A stretch of DNA of 64,000 nt from Polyangium jinanense. GTDB lineage: Bacteria; Myxococcota; Polyangia; Polyangiales; Polyangiaceae. Shown piece after piece: positions 1 to 9,131 of the stretch (positions are counted from its first letter, which is position 1; each line of letters opens with the position of its first letter). The stretch is taken from NCBI RefSeq assembly GCF_028435365.1, contig NZ_JAGTJJ010000002.1, positions 620,001-684,000 of the forward strand, in the 5' to 3' direction. The position numbers and the translations under genes are program-made. Under the pieces are notes generated by a model. That model saw only the letters and a program-made list of their open reading frames with translations, was not told the origin of the DNA and did not search any database.

Positions 1-477
1 GAAGGGACGAACCTCTCGGAGGGACGCGGCACGACGCGCCCGTTCGAGATCGTCGGCGCGCCGTGGCTCGACGGGCATCAGCTCGCGCAGGGGCTCAGGG
101 CAACGGGCCTGCAAGGGTTCGTCGCGCGACCCCTCACGTTCCGTCCGACCTTCCAGAAGCACGCGGGGCAGATCTGCGGCGGCGTGCAGATCCACGTCGC
201 GGATCGGATGACGTTCCGCCCCGTCGCCACGTACACGGCGCTCGTCGCCCTGGCACGCCGGCAGAACCCGCAGAGCTTCGCGTTCCGGACCGAGCGGTAC
301 GAATACATCGACACGATCCCCGCATTCGATCTGCTCACGGGCTCGGATCAGGCGCGGCGCGCGATCGAGGCGGGCGAGGACGCGCGTTCGATCGCCGAAT
401 TCGTGTCGACGCCGGATCCGGCCTGGCCGGACGTGATGGCGGAGGCGAGCGCGGCCCTGCAAGAAGCGGCGATCTGA
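1..477 (+). CDS. DUF1343 / NamZ-like exo-beta-N-acetylmuramidase, C-terminal part
   Basis: The frame is open from base 1 to the TGA at 475-477 and gives the last 158 residues of a protein whose start lies outside the window. It opens with EGTNLSEGRGTTRPFE and a GAPW step, which is the conserved signature of the DUF1343 family, followed by a segment matching its C-terminal domain (QICGGVQIHV, then the FRPV region). Characterised members such as NamZ release N-acetylmuramic acid from the non-reducing end of peptidoglycan fragments, so a cell-wall recycling role is inferred. Signal peptide and catalytic region cannot be checked because the N-terminus is missing. Confidence 0.8.
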   Translation, partial: EGTNLSEGRGTTRPFEIVGAPWLDGHQLAQGLRATGLQGFVARPLTFRPTFQKHAGQICGGVQIHVADRMTFRPVATYTALVALARRQNPQSFAFRTERYEYIDTIPAFDLLTGSDQARRAIEAGEDARSIAEFVSTPDPAWPDVMAEASAALQEAAI

Positions 478-558
478 GCACGGACTTCCCGGGAGCACAG
501 CTACCTGCGCCGCATTTTTGGCGCTACGCTGGAGCGTCGACCGAGGAGGCCCACCTGC

Positions 559-1197
559 ATGATCACCGAGCCGGTCACGAAGGCGCTCGCAGGGTTCGAT
601 GAGGGGATCCGAAAAGACGCCGCCGCGTTCGTTCACGCATTCTGCAAAGATCTGCTCATCGAAGTGTCGATCTTCCCCGCGGAGGATCTGATCACGGCCG
701 TGGAAGAGGCAGTGAACGCGGCGTCGGGGCGCGCGTCGTCGCCCGTGTTCACCGATCGCCTGCGCGGCATGCTGCTTGGTTATCTGCACGAGCGGATGGT
801 CGAGCTCTCTCGCGACGGCGTGCTTCTGCCGACGGGCCTCGATGGCGCGCGTTTCGCGACGTTGTTGAACGAGCTCGAGCGGACCTTCGGCGTCGTGCCC
901 GCGCCCGAGATGAGCGTGTACGTCTACGGGATCGTCGAAAACCGCAGCGGTCGCATGTTCGAGGTGGAGCTGCCTGGCCGAAAGGTGCAGCCGGAGACGA
1001 CGCTCGATCCGAGCGAAGGTCCGCTCGGGCAACATCGAGATGCGCTCATGACGTTACGTGACGCGATCACGTCGGGGCGGATCGGGGTGAACGAGGCGAG
1101 CACGGGGTCGAAGAAGCGCGTGTCACTCGTGGGGTTCGCGCGTGTGCTGGAGAGTGAACCGATCTTCGAGGTGATCGGGCCGATGGCGGTGCGCTGA
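559..1197 (+). CDS. Hypothetical protein, 212 aa
   Basis: This is a complete frame starting at ATG 559, 81 bases after the NamZ-like gene on the same strand. The product is a soluble protein with no signal peptide or membrane segment. Its N-terminal half (about residues 1-120) looks helical. The C-terminal half is a mixed alpha/beta segment with a VYVYGIVENRSGRMFEVELPG stretch. I do not recognise the family. Codon use is typical of the neighbours. It ends five bases before the convergent acetyltransferase gene, so the two genes meet tail to tail. Confidence 0.7.
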   Translation: MITEPVTKALAGFDEGIRKDAAAFVHAFCKDLLIEVSIFPAEDLITAVEEAVNAASGRASSPVFTDRLRGMLLGYLHERMVELSRDGVLLPTGLDGARFATLLNELERTFGVVPAPEMSVYVYGIVENRSGRMFEVELPGRKVQPETTLDPSEGPLGQHRDALMTLRDAITSGRIGVNEASTGSKKRVSLVGFARVLESEPIFEVIGPMAVR

Positions 1198-1201
1198 ATC
1201 T

Positions 1202-2170
1202 TCAGAGCACGCGATCGAGATCGCCGTCGCCCCAGGCGTAGTACCAGCGGCGCGCGTCGAACACCGCGGGATCCATGCCCTCGCTCGCGTGCACCTGGAA
1301 GGGTTTGCCCTCGCGCGCGAAGAACCCGGCGCGTCCGAGGGTGCGCGCGTGCGGGCCGCGCTCGTTGAGCTGCGTCACGAGCGCGTCCGCGCCCGAGCTC
1401 GACGCGATGATCGAGAGCGCGTGACCAAAATCGTCCGGATGCGCGACGAGATCGACGAGGGCGACGCGCCCTCCCGCGCGTTCGAGCACGCAGAGGCCGA
1501 GCAGTTTGTCCCGGGAGAGGACGACGAAGGCGCGCTGCGCGCGGGCGGGGCTGTCGACGAAGCGCCACGCGTAATGGGCGGCGTCGCGCACGGGCGTGAC
1601 GACGGTGTCGTCGACGGCGCGTTCGAAGATCCGATCGACGCGGGCGTCGCGTCCCTCGATCGGCACGAGGCGCGCGCCGCGAGCGACGAGGCGACCGAGC
1701 GGGCCGAGAAGGCTCTGCACGATGCGCGGCCGCGCGAAGCGGCGCACGTGGCAAACGACGCGCGCGCCGGCGCGTTCGAGGGCACGCAGGTTGTGCGGTT
1801 CGGGCGGGCCGAACATGACCTCGACACCGTCGGCGCGCATCATTTCGAGCGAGGCGCGGTGCATCGCGGTGGCGATGCCGCGACGTCGGGCCGAGGGGCG
1901 CACGTAGCCGTCGCCTCCGATCGAGCCGAGGCGCATGCGGCCGGCGATGAGCATGCGGCGCGGGAAGACCGAGGTGAGCCCGAGCGGCTCGCCGCTCCGT
2001 TCGTCGCGGGCGATCGCGGTCACCGCCCGCCCGTGCGGGTTCTGCTCGTAGAGCCAGGTGTACCTGCGCCCGACGTCCGACCCGGGCAGGTGCTCGGAGA
2101 GCAAATGCAGCACGAAGTCGCGGTGCCGTGCGTCGGCGCGTTCGATGAGAAAGCCTGGTGAAGTCGTCAC
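1202..2170 (-). CDS. GNAT-family N-acetyltransferase, 322 aa
   Basis: The N-terminal domain has the GNAT fold signature: a strand LGLTSVFPRRMLI, then the acetyl-CoA pyrophosphate loop in RPSARRRGIATAMH (R/Q-x-x-G-x-A), then a helix LEMMRADG and the MFGPPEPHNLRALERAGA segment typical of the C-terminal part of motif A/B. The remaining ~170 residues look like a second, degenerate GNAT-like domain, as in two-domain acetyltransferases. The substrate cannot be inferred. The gene lies 39 bases downstream of the acyl-CoA dehydrogenase on the same strand, so cotranscription is plausible. Confidence 0.8.
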   Translation of the reverse strand: MTTSPGFLIERADARHRDFVLHLLSEHLPGSDVGRRYTWLYEQNPHGRAVTAIARDERSGEPLGLTSVFPRRMLIAGRMRLGSIGGDGYVRPSARRRGIATAMHRASLEMMRADGVEVMFGPPEPHNLRALERAGARVVCHVRRFARPRIVQSLLGPLGRLVARGARLVPIEGRDARVDRIFERAVDDTVVTPVRDAAHYAWRFVDSPARAQRAFVVLSRDKLLGLCVLERAGGRVALVDLVAHPDDFGHALSIIASSSGADALVTQLNERGPHARTLGRAGFFAREGKPFQVHASEGMDPAVFDARRWYYAWGDGDLDRVL

Positions 2171-2209
2171 GCCCGGACGCGGTGCAAAGCACGCGCCCGG
2201 CCGCCCGCG

Positions 2210-3937
2210 CTAGAGCACGTCGAACGGATACGCGCCATCGATGTAGGCGCGCCCGGCGATCGCCTTGCGCAGCTCGTCGTCGTTGCGCGCGAAGTCCGAG
2301 ACGTTCTGCCGCAGGCGCTTGTGGGCCATGTTCAGGTAGAGCGAGCAGAGATCGATCTCGCGCCGCGCCCCGTCCTCGCCGCGCCGCTCGATCGCGCGCG
2401 TCGTGCGCGTGAGACACGCGGCCACGGCGAAGAGGTCCATCACCATGTCGGCGATGCGCAGCTGCGTGAACTGCATCTCGGCGATGTCGCGGCCATGCTT
2501 GCGCAGCACGTTCTCCGCCTGCACGGCGAGCTCGGAGACGTACTCCTCGAAGATCACGGCCTCGCGCCCGAGCAGCGGGTGCACGCGGGTCATGCGCTCT
2601 CTCCCGAGCGCGGCGCGCGCCTTGCGGAGCGCGAAATCGCTGAGCAAGCCGAAGCCCTTGATGGGCTCGCGCATGGCCTTCGCGACCTCGGCGAGCGCCT
2701 TGCCCGGCGCGGCCATGCCCGAGAGCGCGATGAAGCAGCGGAGGATCTCGTTCGTGCCCTCGAAGATGAGATTCACCCGCGAGTCGCGCAGGATCCGCTC
2801 GTACGGATACGCCTGCATGTAGCCGATGCCGGCGGCGATCTGGAGCGTCTCGTTGACCACGCCCCAGAGCGTCTCGGAGCCCTTCACCTTGCAGATCGCG
2901 CTCTCCAGCGAGTAGTCGGCGATCTTCGAGTCGACGAGGCCCGCCGTCAGGTACGTCATCGATTCGAGCGCGTACGTCTCGGCGAGCATGCGCGCGATCT
3001 TGTCCTTGATGAGGCCGAAGTCGCCGATGTTGCGGCCGAAGGCGCGCCGCTCCTCGACGCGCGCGATCGCCAGGCGGAGCAGCGTCTTGCAGATGCCGAC
3101 GCAGCCCGAGGCGAGGCCGAGGCGCCCCGAGTTCAGGACCTCCATCGCGACCTTGAAGCCCTTGCCCACGTCGCCGACGACGTTCTCCCGGGGCACGCGC
3201 ACGTTCTCCAGGAAGATCTCGGTCGTCGAGGAGCCGCGGATGCCGAGCTTGTGCTCGTTCGGGCCGCTCGTGACGCCCATGCCGCGCTCCACGATGAACG
3301 CGGTGATCTTCGGCTTCGCGCCCTCCTCGAGCGTGCTCGTGCGGGCGAAGACCGTGAACACGTCGGCAAAACCGCCGTTCGTGATCCAGATCTTCGAGCC
3401 GTTCAGCACGTAGGCCGCGCCGCCGTCGACCACCTCCGCGCGCGTCTTGATCGCCGCGGCGTCGGAGCCCGCGGAGGGCTCGGTGAGCGCGAAGGCCGCG
3501 ATCGACTCACCCGTCGCGAGCTTCGGCAAATACCGTCGCTTCTGCTCGGGCGTGCCGAAGAGCAGGAGCGACTTGTAGCCGATCGACTGATGCGCCCCGA
3601 GCGTGACCGCGATCGAGGCATCCATGCCGCCGATCTCCTGCATCACGCGCGCGTAGGCCGCGGTGGAGAGACCAATGCCGCCGTACTCGGTCGGGATCTG
3701 CAGGCCGAACAGGCCGAGCGAGCGGAGGCCGTCCATCACCTCCTTCGGGATCTCCTGCTCGCGATCGATCTTCGCGCTGTCCACGTTCGCCGCGAAGAAC
3801 CGGCGCACGCTGTCGAGGATGATCGACGTGTTCTGCCGCTCCTCGGAGGTCATCTCCGGGTACGGGAAGATCATGTCCTCGGCGATCACGCCGTGGAAAA
3901 GCGCCTTCGTGAAGCTTTGCTCGATCAGCGGGGGCAC
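2210..3937 (-). CDS. Acyl-CoA dehydrogenase family protein, 575 aa
   Basis: This is a flavoprotein of fatty-acid beta-oxidation that oxidises acyl-CoA to enoyl-CoA and passes electrons to ETF. Visible signatures are LTEPSAGSDAAAIKTRA and WITNGGFADVFTVFA (FAD/substrate loops of the middle domain), a C-terminal helical domain with YPYERILRDSRVNLIFEGTN, whose Glu in FEGTNE is the catalytic-base position of many family members, and a ~150-residue C-terminal extension. At 575 residues it is longer than the ~380-residue short-chain enzymes and resembles the VLCAD/ACAD9 class. ATG 3937 gives a sensible N-terminus. A 37-base gap separates it from the HD gene upstream. Confidence 0.9.
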   Translation of the reverse strand: MPPLIEQSFTKALFHGVIAEDMIFPYPEMTSEERQNTSIILDSVRRFFAANVDSAKIDREQEIPKEVMDGLRSLGLFGLQIPTEYGGIGLSTAAYARVMQEIGGMDASIAVTLGAHQSIGYKSLLLFGTPEQKRRYLPKLATGESIAAFALTEPSAGSDAAAIKTRAEVVDGGAAYVLNGSKIWITNGGFADVFTVFARTSTLEEGAKPKITAFIVERGMGVTSGPNEHKLGIRGSSTTEIFLENVRVPRENVVGDVGKGFKVAMEVLNSGRLGLASGCVGICKTLLRLAIARVEERRAFGRNIGDFGLIKDKIARMLAETYALESMTYLTAGLVDSKIADYSLESAICKVKGSETLWGVVNETLQIAAGIGYMQAYPYERILRDSRVNLIFEGTNEILRCFIALSGMAAPGKALAEVAKAMREPIKGFGLLSDFALRKARAALGRERMTRVHPLLGREAVIFEEYVSELAVQAENVLRKHGRDIAEMQFTQLRIADMVMDLFAVAACLTRTTRAIERRGEDGARREIDLCSLYLNMAHKRLRQNVSDFARNDDELRKAIAGRAYIDGAYPFDVL

Positions 3938-3974
3938 TTGCTTCTTGTAGCAAGTTTTCCCGCGAGGATCGCCG

Positions 3975-5750
3975 TCAGCTCGCGGACTCCTCGGTCGTCG
4001 CGGGCTTGCCCTCGCCCTTCGGTTCGGTCGATTTCGGGCCGTCCTTCGAGCTCTTGGGCTCGGGCAGCTCGGCGGGCGAGTGCACGACCGTGGGCGTCGC
4101 CTGCGCGCCGGTCACGATGGGCGTCTTCTCGGCCTCCTGCTTCGCGCTGTCGCGCTGCCACGGGTACTTGATGCGGCCGTGGTAGAGGTTCACGAGCGTC
4201 GTCGCCATGCGCGTCGTGATGATGCGCAGATCCTCGAGCGTGAGGCCCGACTCGTCGAGCTGGCCGCTCGAGAGCTTCGTGAAGATGACGCGCTGGATCA
4301 TCTCCTCGAACTTCTTCTGCTCGGGCGGCCAGATCGTGCGGCTCGCGGCCTCGATGGAGTCGACGAGCATCAGGATCGCCGTCTCCTTCGTCTGCGGCTT
4401 CATGCCCGGGTAGCGGAAGTACTCCTGCGTCAGGCCACGCGGGTTCCCCTGCTCCTTGCACTTGTGCCAGAAAAACTCGACGACCTGCGTGCCGTGGTGC
4501 GTGTAGGCAAACTCGACGACGGGCTCGGGGATGCGGCCGTCGCGCAGGATCTTCGTGCCCATCACGACGTGCGCCATGATCGCGTCGGCCGAGACCTCCG
4601 GGTCGAGCTCCTCGTGCGGCGACTTCTCGCCGTGCGCGAGGTTCTCCACGAAGTACTTGGGCTGCACGGTCTTGCCGAGGTCGTGGTAGTACGCGCCGAC
4701 CCGCGTGAGCAGCGCGTCGGCGCCGATCGCGCTCGCCGCGGCCTCGGCGAGGTTCGCCATCGCGCGCGCGTGCTCCCAGCTCCCCGGCGCCTCGGCCGAC
4801 ATCTTTCGCAAGAGCGGCTGTTCGAGGTCCGTGAGATCCATCAGTTTTTCGCGCGAAACATGGCCCATCGCGCGCTCAGCCGGATCGCGCAGCGCGCGCG
4901 CCAGGATGCCCGCGAGCATGCCGCCGCCGATGCAGCCGAGCACGTTCGAGCTCGTGCCGCGGAAGATGTCGGCGAGGAGGTTGAAGCGGCCCTCGTAGAC
5001 GACGGTGAGCGCGATGAACACGACCGAGCCCGAGATGCCCGCGAGCGTGCCCGCGACGAGCATCTGCCGCGCGTGCTTGCGATCGAAGAAGAAGAGCGTG
5101 GCCGCGACGCCGCGCACGAGCAGCACCGACAGGAGGATGTTGTCGAAGCGCAGGAGCGAGGCCGCGACGAACGCGACGGCGAGGTCGACGAGGAAGGCCG
5201 TGCGCCTGTCGAAGGCGTGCGCGACCCAGAGCGGCAGCGCCGCCATCGGCACCCAGAACTCGGGCAGCGCCGTGAACAGGAGCATGCCCTTGGCGAGCGC
5301 GACGCTGCCCGCCATGAGGCTCAGGAGTCCGATCTGCGCGCGCAGGAGCCGCACGCGGTTCTGCCCGAAGCGCCGCAGGTACGCGGTGAGCATGAGGCAG
5401 ACGATGAAATGGATGACGAACACCGAGACGAGCCGCGCCGTGGCCGGCGGCCTGCGCGTCGATTCGTAGGCGAAGGCGGCGCGGTGCTCGTCGTTGTCCT
5501 CGTGGAGGAGGGTGCCGCGCGGCACGATCACACGGGCGTGCTCGTACGCGAGACGGCCGGAGCGAGCGTCGCGGACGATACGCGGGCCGTAGGGAATGCG
5601 GAGCGTGACCGGCGCCGTCTCTCCGAGGCGTGGCGCCATGGAGGGCAGGTACAGCTCGAAGGTCCCGATGGCCGTGAACAGTGCCGCGAAAATCAGGCTC
5701 AGCACGAGGCCGGCCGTCGCCCCTGCTCGAACACGCGTGGCTAGCATCAT
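3975..5750 (-). CDS. pgpH-like: 7TM-HD domain phosphohydrolase, PgpH-like (probable cyclic-di-AMP phosphodiesterase)
   Basis: Order in the 591-aa product: one N-terminal membrane helix, a ~85-residue extracytoplasmic segment (a shortened 7TMR-HDED-like domain with ETAPVTLRIPYGP), about seven membrane helices, then a cytosolic HD domain. The HD ligands are visible as GSWEHARAMANLAE (H327), YYHDLGK (H356-D357), AHVVMGT (H394) and THHGTQVVEFF, with a later D in MLVDSIEAASR. Characterised PgpH hydrolyses c-di-AMP to pApA. The adjacent divergent operon encodes a diadenylate cyclase, which supports that assignment. I chose ATG 5750 because the 27 residues upstream of it are Arg/Pro-rich and precede the membrane helix. 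The polar Lys/Glu/Pro C-terminal tail is unusual. Confidence 0.85.
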   Translation of the reverse strand: MMLATRVRAGATAGLVLSLIFAALFTAIGTFELYLPSMAPRLGETAPVTLRIPYGPRIVRDARSGRLAYEHARVIVPRGTLLHEDNDEHRAAFAYESTRRPPATARLVSVFVIHFIVCLMLTAYLRRFGQNRVRLLRAQIGLLSLMAGSVALAKGMLLFTALPEFWVPMAALPLWVAHAFDRRTAFLVDLAVAFVAASLLRFDNILLSVLLVRGVAATLFFFDRKHARQMLVAGTLAGISGSVVFIALTVVYEGRFNLLADIFRGTSSNVLGCIGGGMLAGILARALRDPAERAMGHVSREKLMDLTDLEQPLLRKMSAEAPGSWEHARAMANLAEAAASAIGADALLTRVGAYYHDLGKTVQPKYFVENLAHGEKSPHEELDPEVSADAIMAHVVMGTKILRDGRIPEPVVEFAYTHHGTQVVEFFWHKCKEQGNPRGLTQEYFRYPGMKPQTKETAILMLVDSIEAASRTIWPPEQKKFEEMIQRVIFTKLSSGQLDESGLTLEDLRIITTRMATTLVNLYHGRIKYPWQRDSAKQEAEKTPIVTGAQATPTVVHSPAELPEPKSSKDGPKSTEPKGEGKPATTEESAS

Positions 5751-6015
5751 TCGCTCGGGCCGCGGCGTGGCCTCGGCCGAATGCGGCCCGAGACGCCTCG
5801 GACACGCGGATCGGCCGACCGTAGCAGGCATTTCGCCGCGCGTCAGGGAGATCGCACGTGTCGCGCCACCCGAAGATCACGAACCTCGGGGCCGAGCCCG
5901 CACGGCGTCCGACTCGGCCTCGAAAAAGTCCAAGGATTTCGCGGATGGAGCGCGGCGTTTTTGCCGCACACCGTCGAAGATTGCCGGCCGGCTCGGAACT
6001 TGCTACGCACACACA
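5751..6015. promoter_or_regulatory. Divergent intergenic region between pgpH-like gene and folP-cdaA-cdaR
   Basis: This 265-base spacer separates the two divergent transcription units and must hold both promoters. I see no convincing -35/-10 pair or operator. There is no good Shine-Dalgarno sequence before either chosen start, only purine-rich stretches. The placement suggests that synthesis and breakdown of c-di-AMP could be co-controlled from this region, which is an inference. Confidence 0.35.
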
Positions 6016-6888
6016 ATGTCGTCCCCGCTCCGCGCGCTTTTTTCGAGCCGACGGGGCGCGCTCGTCATGGGGGTTTGTAATCGGACCCCGGACTCTTTCT
6101 CGGATGGGGGACGATTCCTGGATGATGCGGCAGCCGTTGCGCATGTGCGGGGGCTCGTGATCGAAGGAGCGCACATCCTCGACATCGGCGCCGAGTCGAC
6201 GCGGCCGGGTTCTTCCCCGATCGACGCGGCCGAGCAGATCCGGCGCATCGGCGGGCTGATCCGCGCGAGCGTGGAGCTCGGCGCGGTGGTCTCGATCGAC
6301 ACCACGCTGCCCGACGTCGCCGCGTGGGCCCTCGGCGAGGGCGCGCGCATCGTGAACACGGTCTCGCTCGAACCGGCGGCCGAGCTCGGCGCACTTTGCG
6401 CACACTTCGGCGCTTCGCTCGTCCTTATGCATTGCCGCGGATCGATGACCGACATGCGCGGCTTCTCGATGTACGACGACGCCGCTTACGGGGACGTCGT
6501 CGCGGACGTCGCGCGCGAGTGGACCGAAGCGGCCGAGCGGGCGCTCGCGAAGGGCCTCGCGCGCGAAGACCTCGTGCTCGATCCGGGGCTCGGGTTCGCG
6601 AAGAACGCGCGGCACTCGATCGAGCTCTGCGCGCGGCTCGACGAGCTCGCAAAGCTCGGCTTCCCGGTGCTCGTGGGGCCGAGCCGAAAGTCGTTCGTCG
6701 CGCGCGCGGCGTCGCCGGACGCGAGCGTGATCGCGCCGCCGGCAGAGCGGCTCGGCGGGACGATCGCCGCGGTGCTCGCGTGCGTGGCGCGCGGAGCTTC
6801 GATCGTGCGGGTGCACGACGTGAAAGAGGTGGTGCAAGCGCTCGCGGTCGCGGCGGCGATCGACGCGCGCCGGGGAGGGGACGCCTGA
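6016..6888 (+). CDS. folP: Dihydropteroate synthase
   Basis: This enzyme joins p-aminobenzoate to 6-hydroxymethyl-dihydropterin diphosphate in folate synthesis. The 290-residue product has the expected blocks: MGVCNRTPDSFSDGG (first signature), DIGAESTRPGSSPI (second signature), an IVNTVS segment, DPGLGFAKN, VGPSRKSF and RVHDVKE at the end. ATG 6016 is chosen because it places the first signature at residue 18, as in other DHPS proteins. The frame upstream is open but lacks family sequence. The next gene, cdaA, starts three bases after the stop, and folP-cdaA linkage is a known arrangement in deltaproteobacteria. Confidence 0.95.
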   Translation: MSSPLRALFSSRRGALVMGVCNRTPDSFSDGGRFLDDAAAVAHVRGLVIEGAHILDIGAESTRPGSSPIDAAEQIRRIGGLIRASVELGAVVSIDTTLPDVAAWALGEGARIVNTVSLEPAAELGALCAHFGASLVLMHCRGSMTDMRGFSMYDDAAYGDVVADVAREWTEAAERALAKGLAREDLVLDPGLGFAKNARHSIELCARLDELAKLGFPVLVGPSRKSFVARAASPDASVIAPPAERLGGTIAAVLACVARGASIVRVHDVKEVVQALAVAAAIDARRGGDA

Positions 6889-6891
6889 GCC

Positions 6892-8187
6892 ATGCTCGAC
6901 GGTCTGCTTCGCCTCTTCGCCGCGCGCCCGTTCCTGCAGATCCTGCGGGACTTCATCGACATCTTCATCGTCGCGTACGTCATCTACCGCGCGCTGCTCG
7001 TGATGCGCGGGACGCGCGCGATGCAGATGGGCATCGGGCTCTGCATCGTCTTTCTGCTCTACCTCGCGGCGAAGACGTTCGAGCTCGCCACGCTCCTGCA
7101 CCTGCTCTCGTGGCTGCTCTCGTCGATCATCCTGATCGTCGTCGTCGTCTTCCAGAACGACATCCGCCGCGCGCTGATCCGCATGGGATCGAAGGCGTGG
7201 CTCGCCGGCGGGCGCGAACAGCAGTCGCGCGTCATCGACGAGGTCGTGGCGGCGGCGACGGAGCTCGCGCGCCATCGCATGGGCGCGATCATCGCGTTCG
7301 AGCAGGACGCGAACGTGCTCGAGTTCTGCAAGAGCGAGGGCATCGCCCTCGACTCGGTCGTGACGCGCGAGCTGCTCGTCAGCCTCTTCGTGCCGGAGTC
7401 GGTGAACAAGCTGCACGACGGCGCGGTGCTCATCCGCGACCTCAAGATCGCGCGCGCCGGCGTGTTCTTCCCGATGCCCGAGACGAAGGTGCTCGACGCG
7501 AGCCTCGGCTCTCGCCATCGCGCCGCGCTCGGCATCACGGAGGAGACCGACGCGGTCGTCGTCGTGGTGAGCGAGGAGCGCGGGACGATCAGCTTCTGCT
7601 TCAGCGGCAACATCGTGTCGAACCTCGACGGCCAGTCGCTCCGGCACGCGCTGCTCGGCCTCTTCGGGCGCTCGTCGCGCAAGAAGCAGAAGGCCGCCGC
7701 CGCGCGCAAGCCACCGTCCGCGTCGACGCCGGCTCCGCCGCAGCCCGTGCGCACGCCCCCGATCCCGGCGCCGGCTCCGGCCGTGCGCCCGTCGATCCCG
7801 ACGCCCCCGTCGGTCGGCGCGACGCCGATGCCCGGCGCGCCGGTCCCGCCCGCCCCGCGCATGCCGCAGAGCGCGGCGATGCCGATGCGACCGGCCACGA
7901 CCACGGAGATGCCGCCGGCCTCGGTCGCGGCGCCGACCTTGCGGCCGAACACGTTCGTGCCCACGGCGACCGTGCCGCCGCCGCCGCCGTCCTCGGATCC
8001 CGCGCCCACGGCCGCGGCCACGATGCCGCCGCCCGGTGTGGTCCCTGCGGGGCCGCAAGCCACGACGCCGCCGAGCACGCCTCCCAGTGCGCCCCCCGGT
8101 CCGCCTTCGAGCGCGCCGCCGGGCACGCAGCCCACCGCGCGCTCGGGTGAAGGCGCCGGCAGCCCCAGCCACGGTGACGACTCATGA
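6892..8187 (+). CDS. cdaA: Diadenylate cyclase CdaA, with long Pro-rich tail
   Basis: This protein makes cyclic di-AMP from two ATP. About three membrane helices (residues ~12-90) are followed by the DAC (DisA_N) domain. The catalytic signatures are DGA at 176-178 and RHR at 208-210, both intact. The domain ends near residue 265. Unlike the ~270-residue Bacillus enzyme, this one carries about 160 extra residues of Pro/Ala/Thr-rich, probably disordered sequence. The stop overlaps the cdaR start (ATGA at 8184-8187), which points to translational coupling. Membrane-bound CdaA is regulated by its YbbR-domain partner CdaR in other bacteria. Confidence 0.93.
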   Translation: MLDGLLRLFAARPFLQILRDFIDIFIVAYVIYRALLVMRGTRAMQMGIGLCIVFLLYLAAKTFELATLLHLLSWLLSSIILIVVVVFQNDIRRALIRMGSKAWLAGGREQQSRVIDEVVAAATELARHRMGAIIAFEQDANVLEFCKSEGIALDSVVTRELLVSLFVPESVNKLHDGAVLIRDLKIARAGVFFPMPETKVLDASLGSRHRAALGITEETDAVVVVVSEERGTISFCFSGNIVSNLDGQSLRHALLGLFGRSSRKKQKAAAARKPPSASTPAPPQPVRTPPIPAPAPAVRPSIPTPPSVGATPMPGAPVPPAPRMPQSAAMPMRPATTTEMPPASVAAPTLRPNTFVPTATVPPPPPSSDPAPTAAATMPPPGVVPAGPQATTPPSTPPSAPPGPPSSAPPGTQPTARSGEGAGSPSHGDDS

Positions 8188-9128
8188 CGGCCAAGGACGG
8201 GCTTCGCGAGAGCGTCCGCGCGGCGCTGCTCGACAACATCGGGCTGAAGATCCTGTCGCTCCTCTGCGCGCTCGGGATCTACGCGTTCATCCACGGCGCC
8301 GAGAACGCGCAGCGCACGTTCTCGGTCAGCGTCGTGTCGATCATGCCGCCGGAGAGCGCGAACCGGCAGCTCATGACGCAGATCCCGAACGAGGTGAAGG
8401 TCACGCTGCGCGGCTCGCGCACGCAGCTCGACGACCTGCGCAGCGACGATCTCGGCACGCTCCAGCTCAACCTGCGCAGCGGGCGCGAGACGAACATCGA
8501 CCTCAAGCCGAGCATGTTCCGCGTGCCCACGGGCGTGCAGATCGAGGAGGTGCAGCCGCCCTCGATCGAGCTCCGCTGGGACGACGTCGTCCAGCGCGAG
8601 ATCCCCGTGCAGATCGCGCGCACGGGCGAACCCGCGCAGACGTTCGCGGTGAAGGGCGTGATCGGCTCCGAGCCCAAGGCCGTGCAGGCGCGCGGCCCTC
8701 GCTCGATCGTCGACGTCATGCAGTACGCACGCGCGGCGCCGTTCGACGTGACGGGTTTGACCGAGGGCGTCTACCGTCGGCCGCTGCCGCTCGACAAGCC
8801 GCCGAAGCTCGTGAACTACGACGTCGAGAGTGTGATCGCGACGGTCGAGATCGCGCGTGAGCTCGCAAAGAAGGAGTTCGCGAACCTGCGCGTGGAGGTC
8901 GTGGGCCTGCCGCGCGCCCAGACGACACCGCCGACGGTGAAGGTGCGCCTCGTCGGATCGAACGAAGATGTGAACGCGGTCTCGCCCGAGTCGCTCGTGC
9001 CACGCGTGGAGCCGAAGAGCTCCGGCGCCGACGTGAGCAAGCCGGGCAGCGCGTACCTCGACGTGCTGCTCGAGGTGCCGCACGTGAAGGTCGTGGTCGA
9101 TCCGCCGAAGGTTCTCGTGAAGTGGTGA
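8184..9128 (+). CDS. cdaR: YbbR-domain protein CdaR, regulator of CdaA
   Basis: The 314-aa protein has one N-terminal membrane helix (about residues 18-36, ILSLLCALGIYAFIHG) followed by tandem YbbR repeats of an all-beta extracytoplasmic region, with recurring P-x-V-x-V-x-L-x-G patterns such as NEVKVTLRGSRTQLDDL and PTVKVRLVGSNEDV. In Firmicutes CdaR binds CdaA and modulates c-di-AMP output. The four-base overlap with cdaA supports the same pairing here. The usual third member of this cluster, glmM, is absent. The next gene is a convergent binding protein only four bases away. Confidence 0.88.
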   Translation: MTAKDGLRESVRAALLDNIGLKILSLLCALGIYAFIHGAENAQRTFSVSVVSIMPPESANRQLMTQIPNEVKVTLRGSRTQLDDLRSDDLGTLQLNLRSGRETNIDLKPSMFRVPTGVQIEEVQPPSIELRWDDVVQREIPVQIARTGEPAQTFAVKGVIGSEPKAVQARGPRSIVDVMQYARAAPFDVTGLTEGVYRRPLPLDKPPKLVNYDVESVIATVEIARELAKKEFANLRVEVVGLPRAQTTPPTVKVRLVGSNEDVNAVSPESLVPRVEPKSSGADVSKPGSAYLDVLLEVPHVKVVVDPPKVLVKW

Positions 9129-9131
9129 AAG

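Noticed and set aside
6486..6983. Minus-strand frame opposite folP and the cdaA start
   Set aside because: No family sequence; the plus-strand genes are certain from their signatures.
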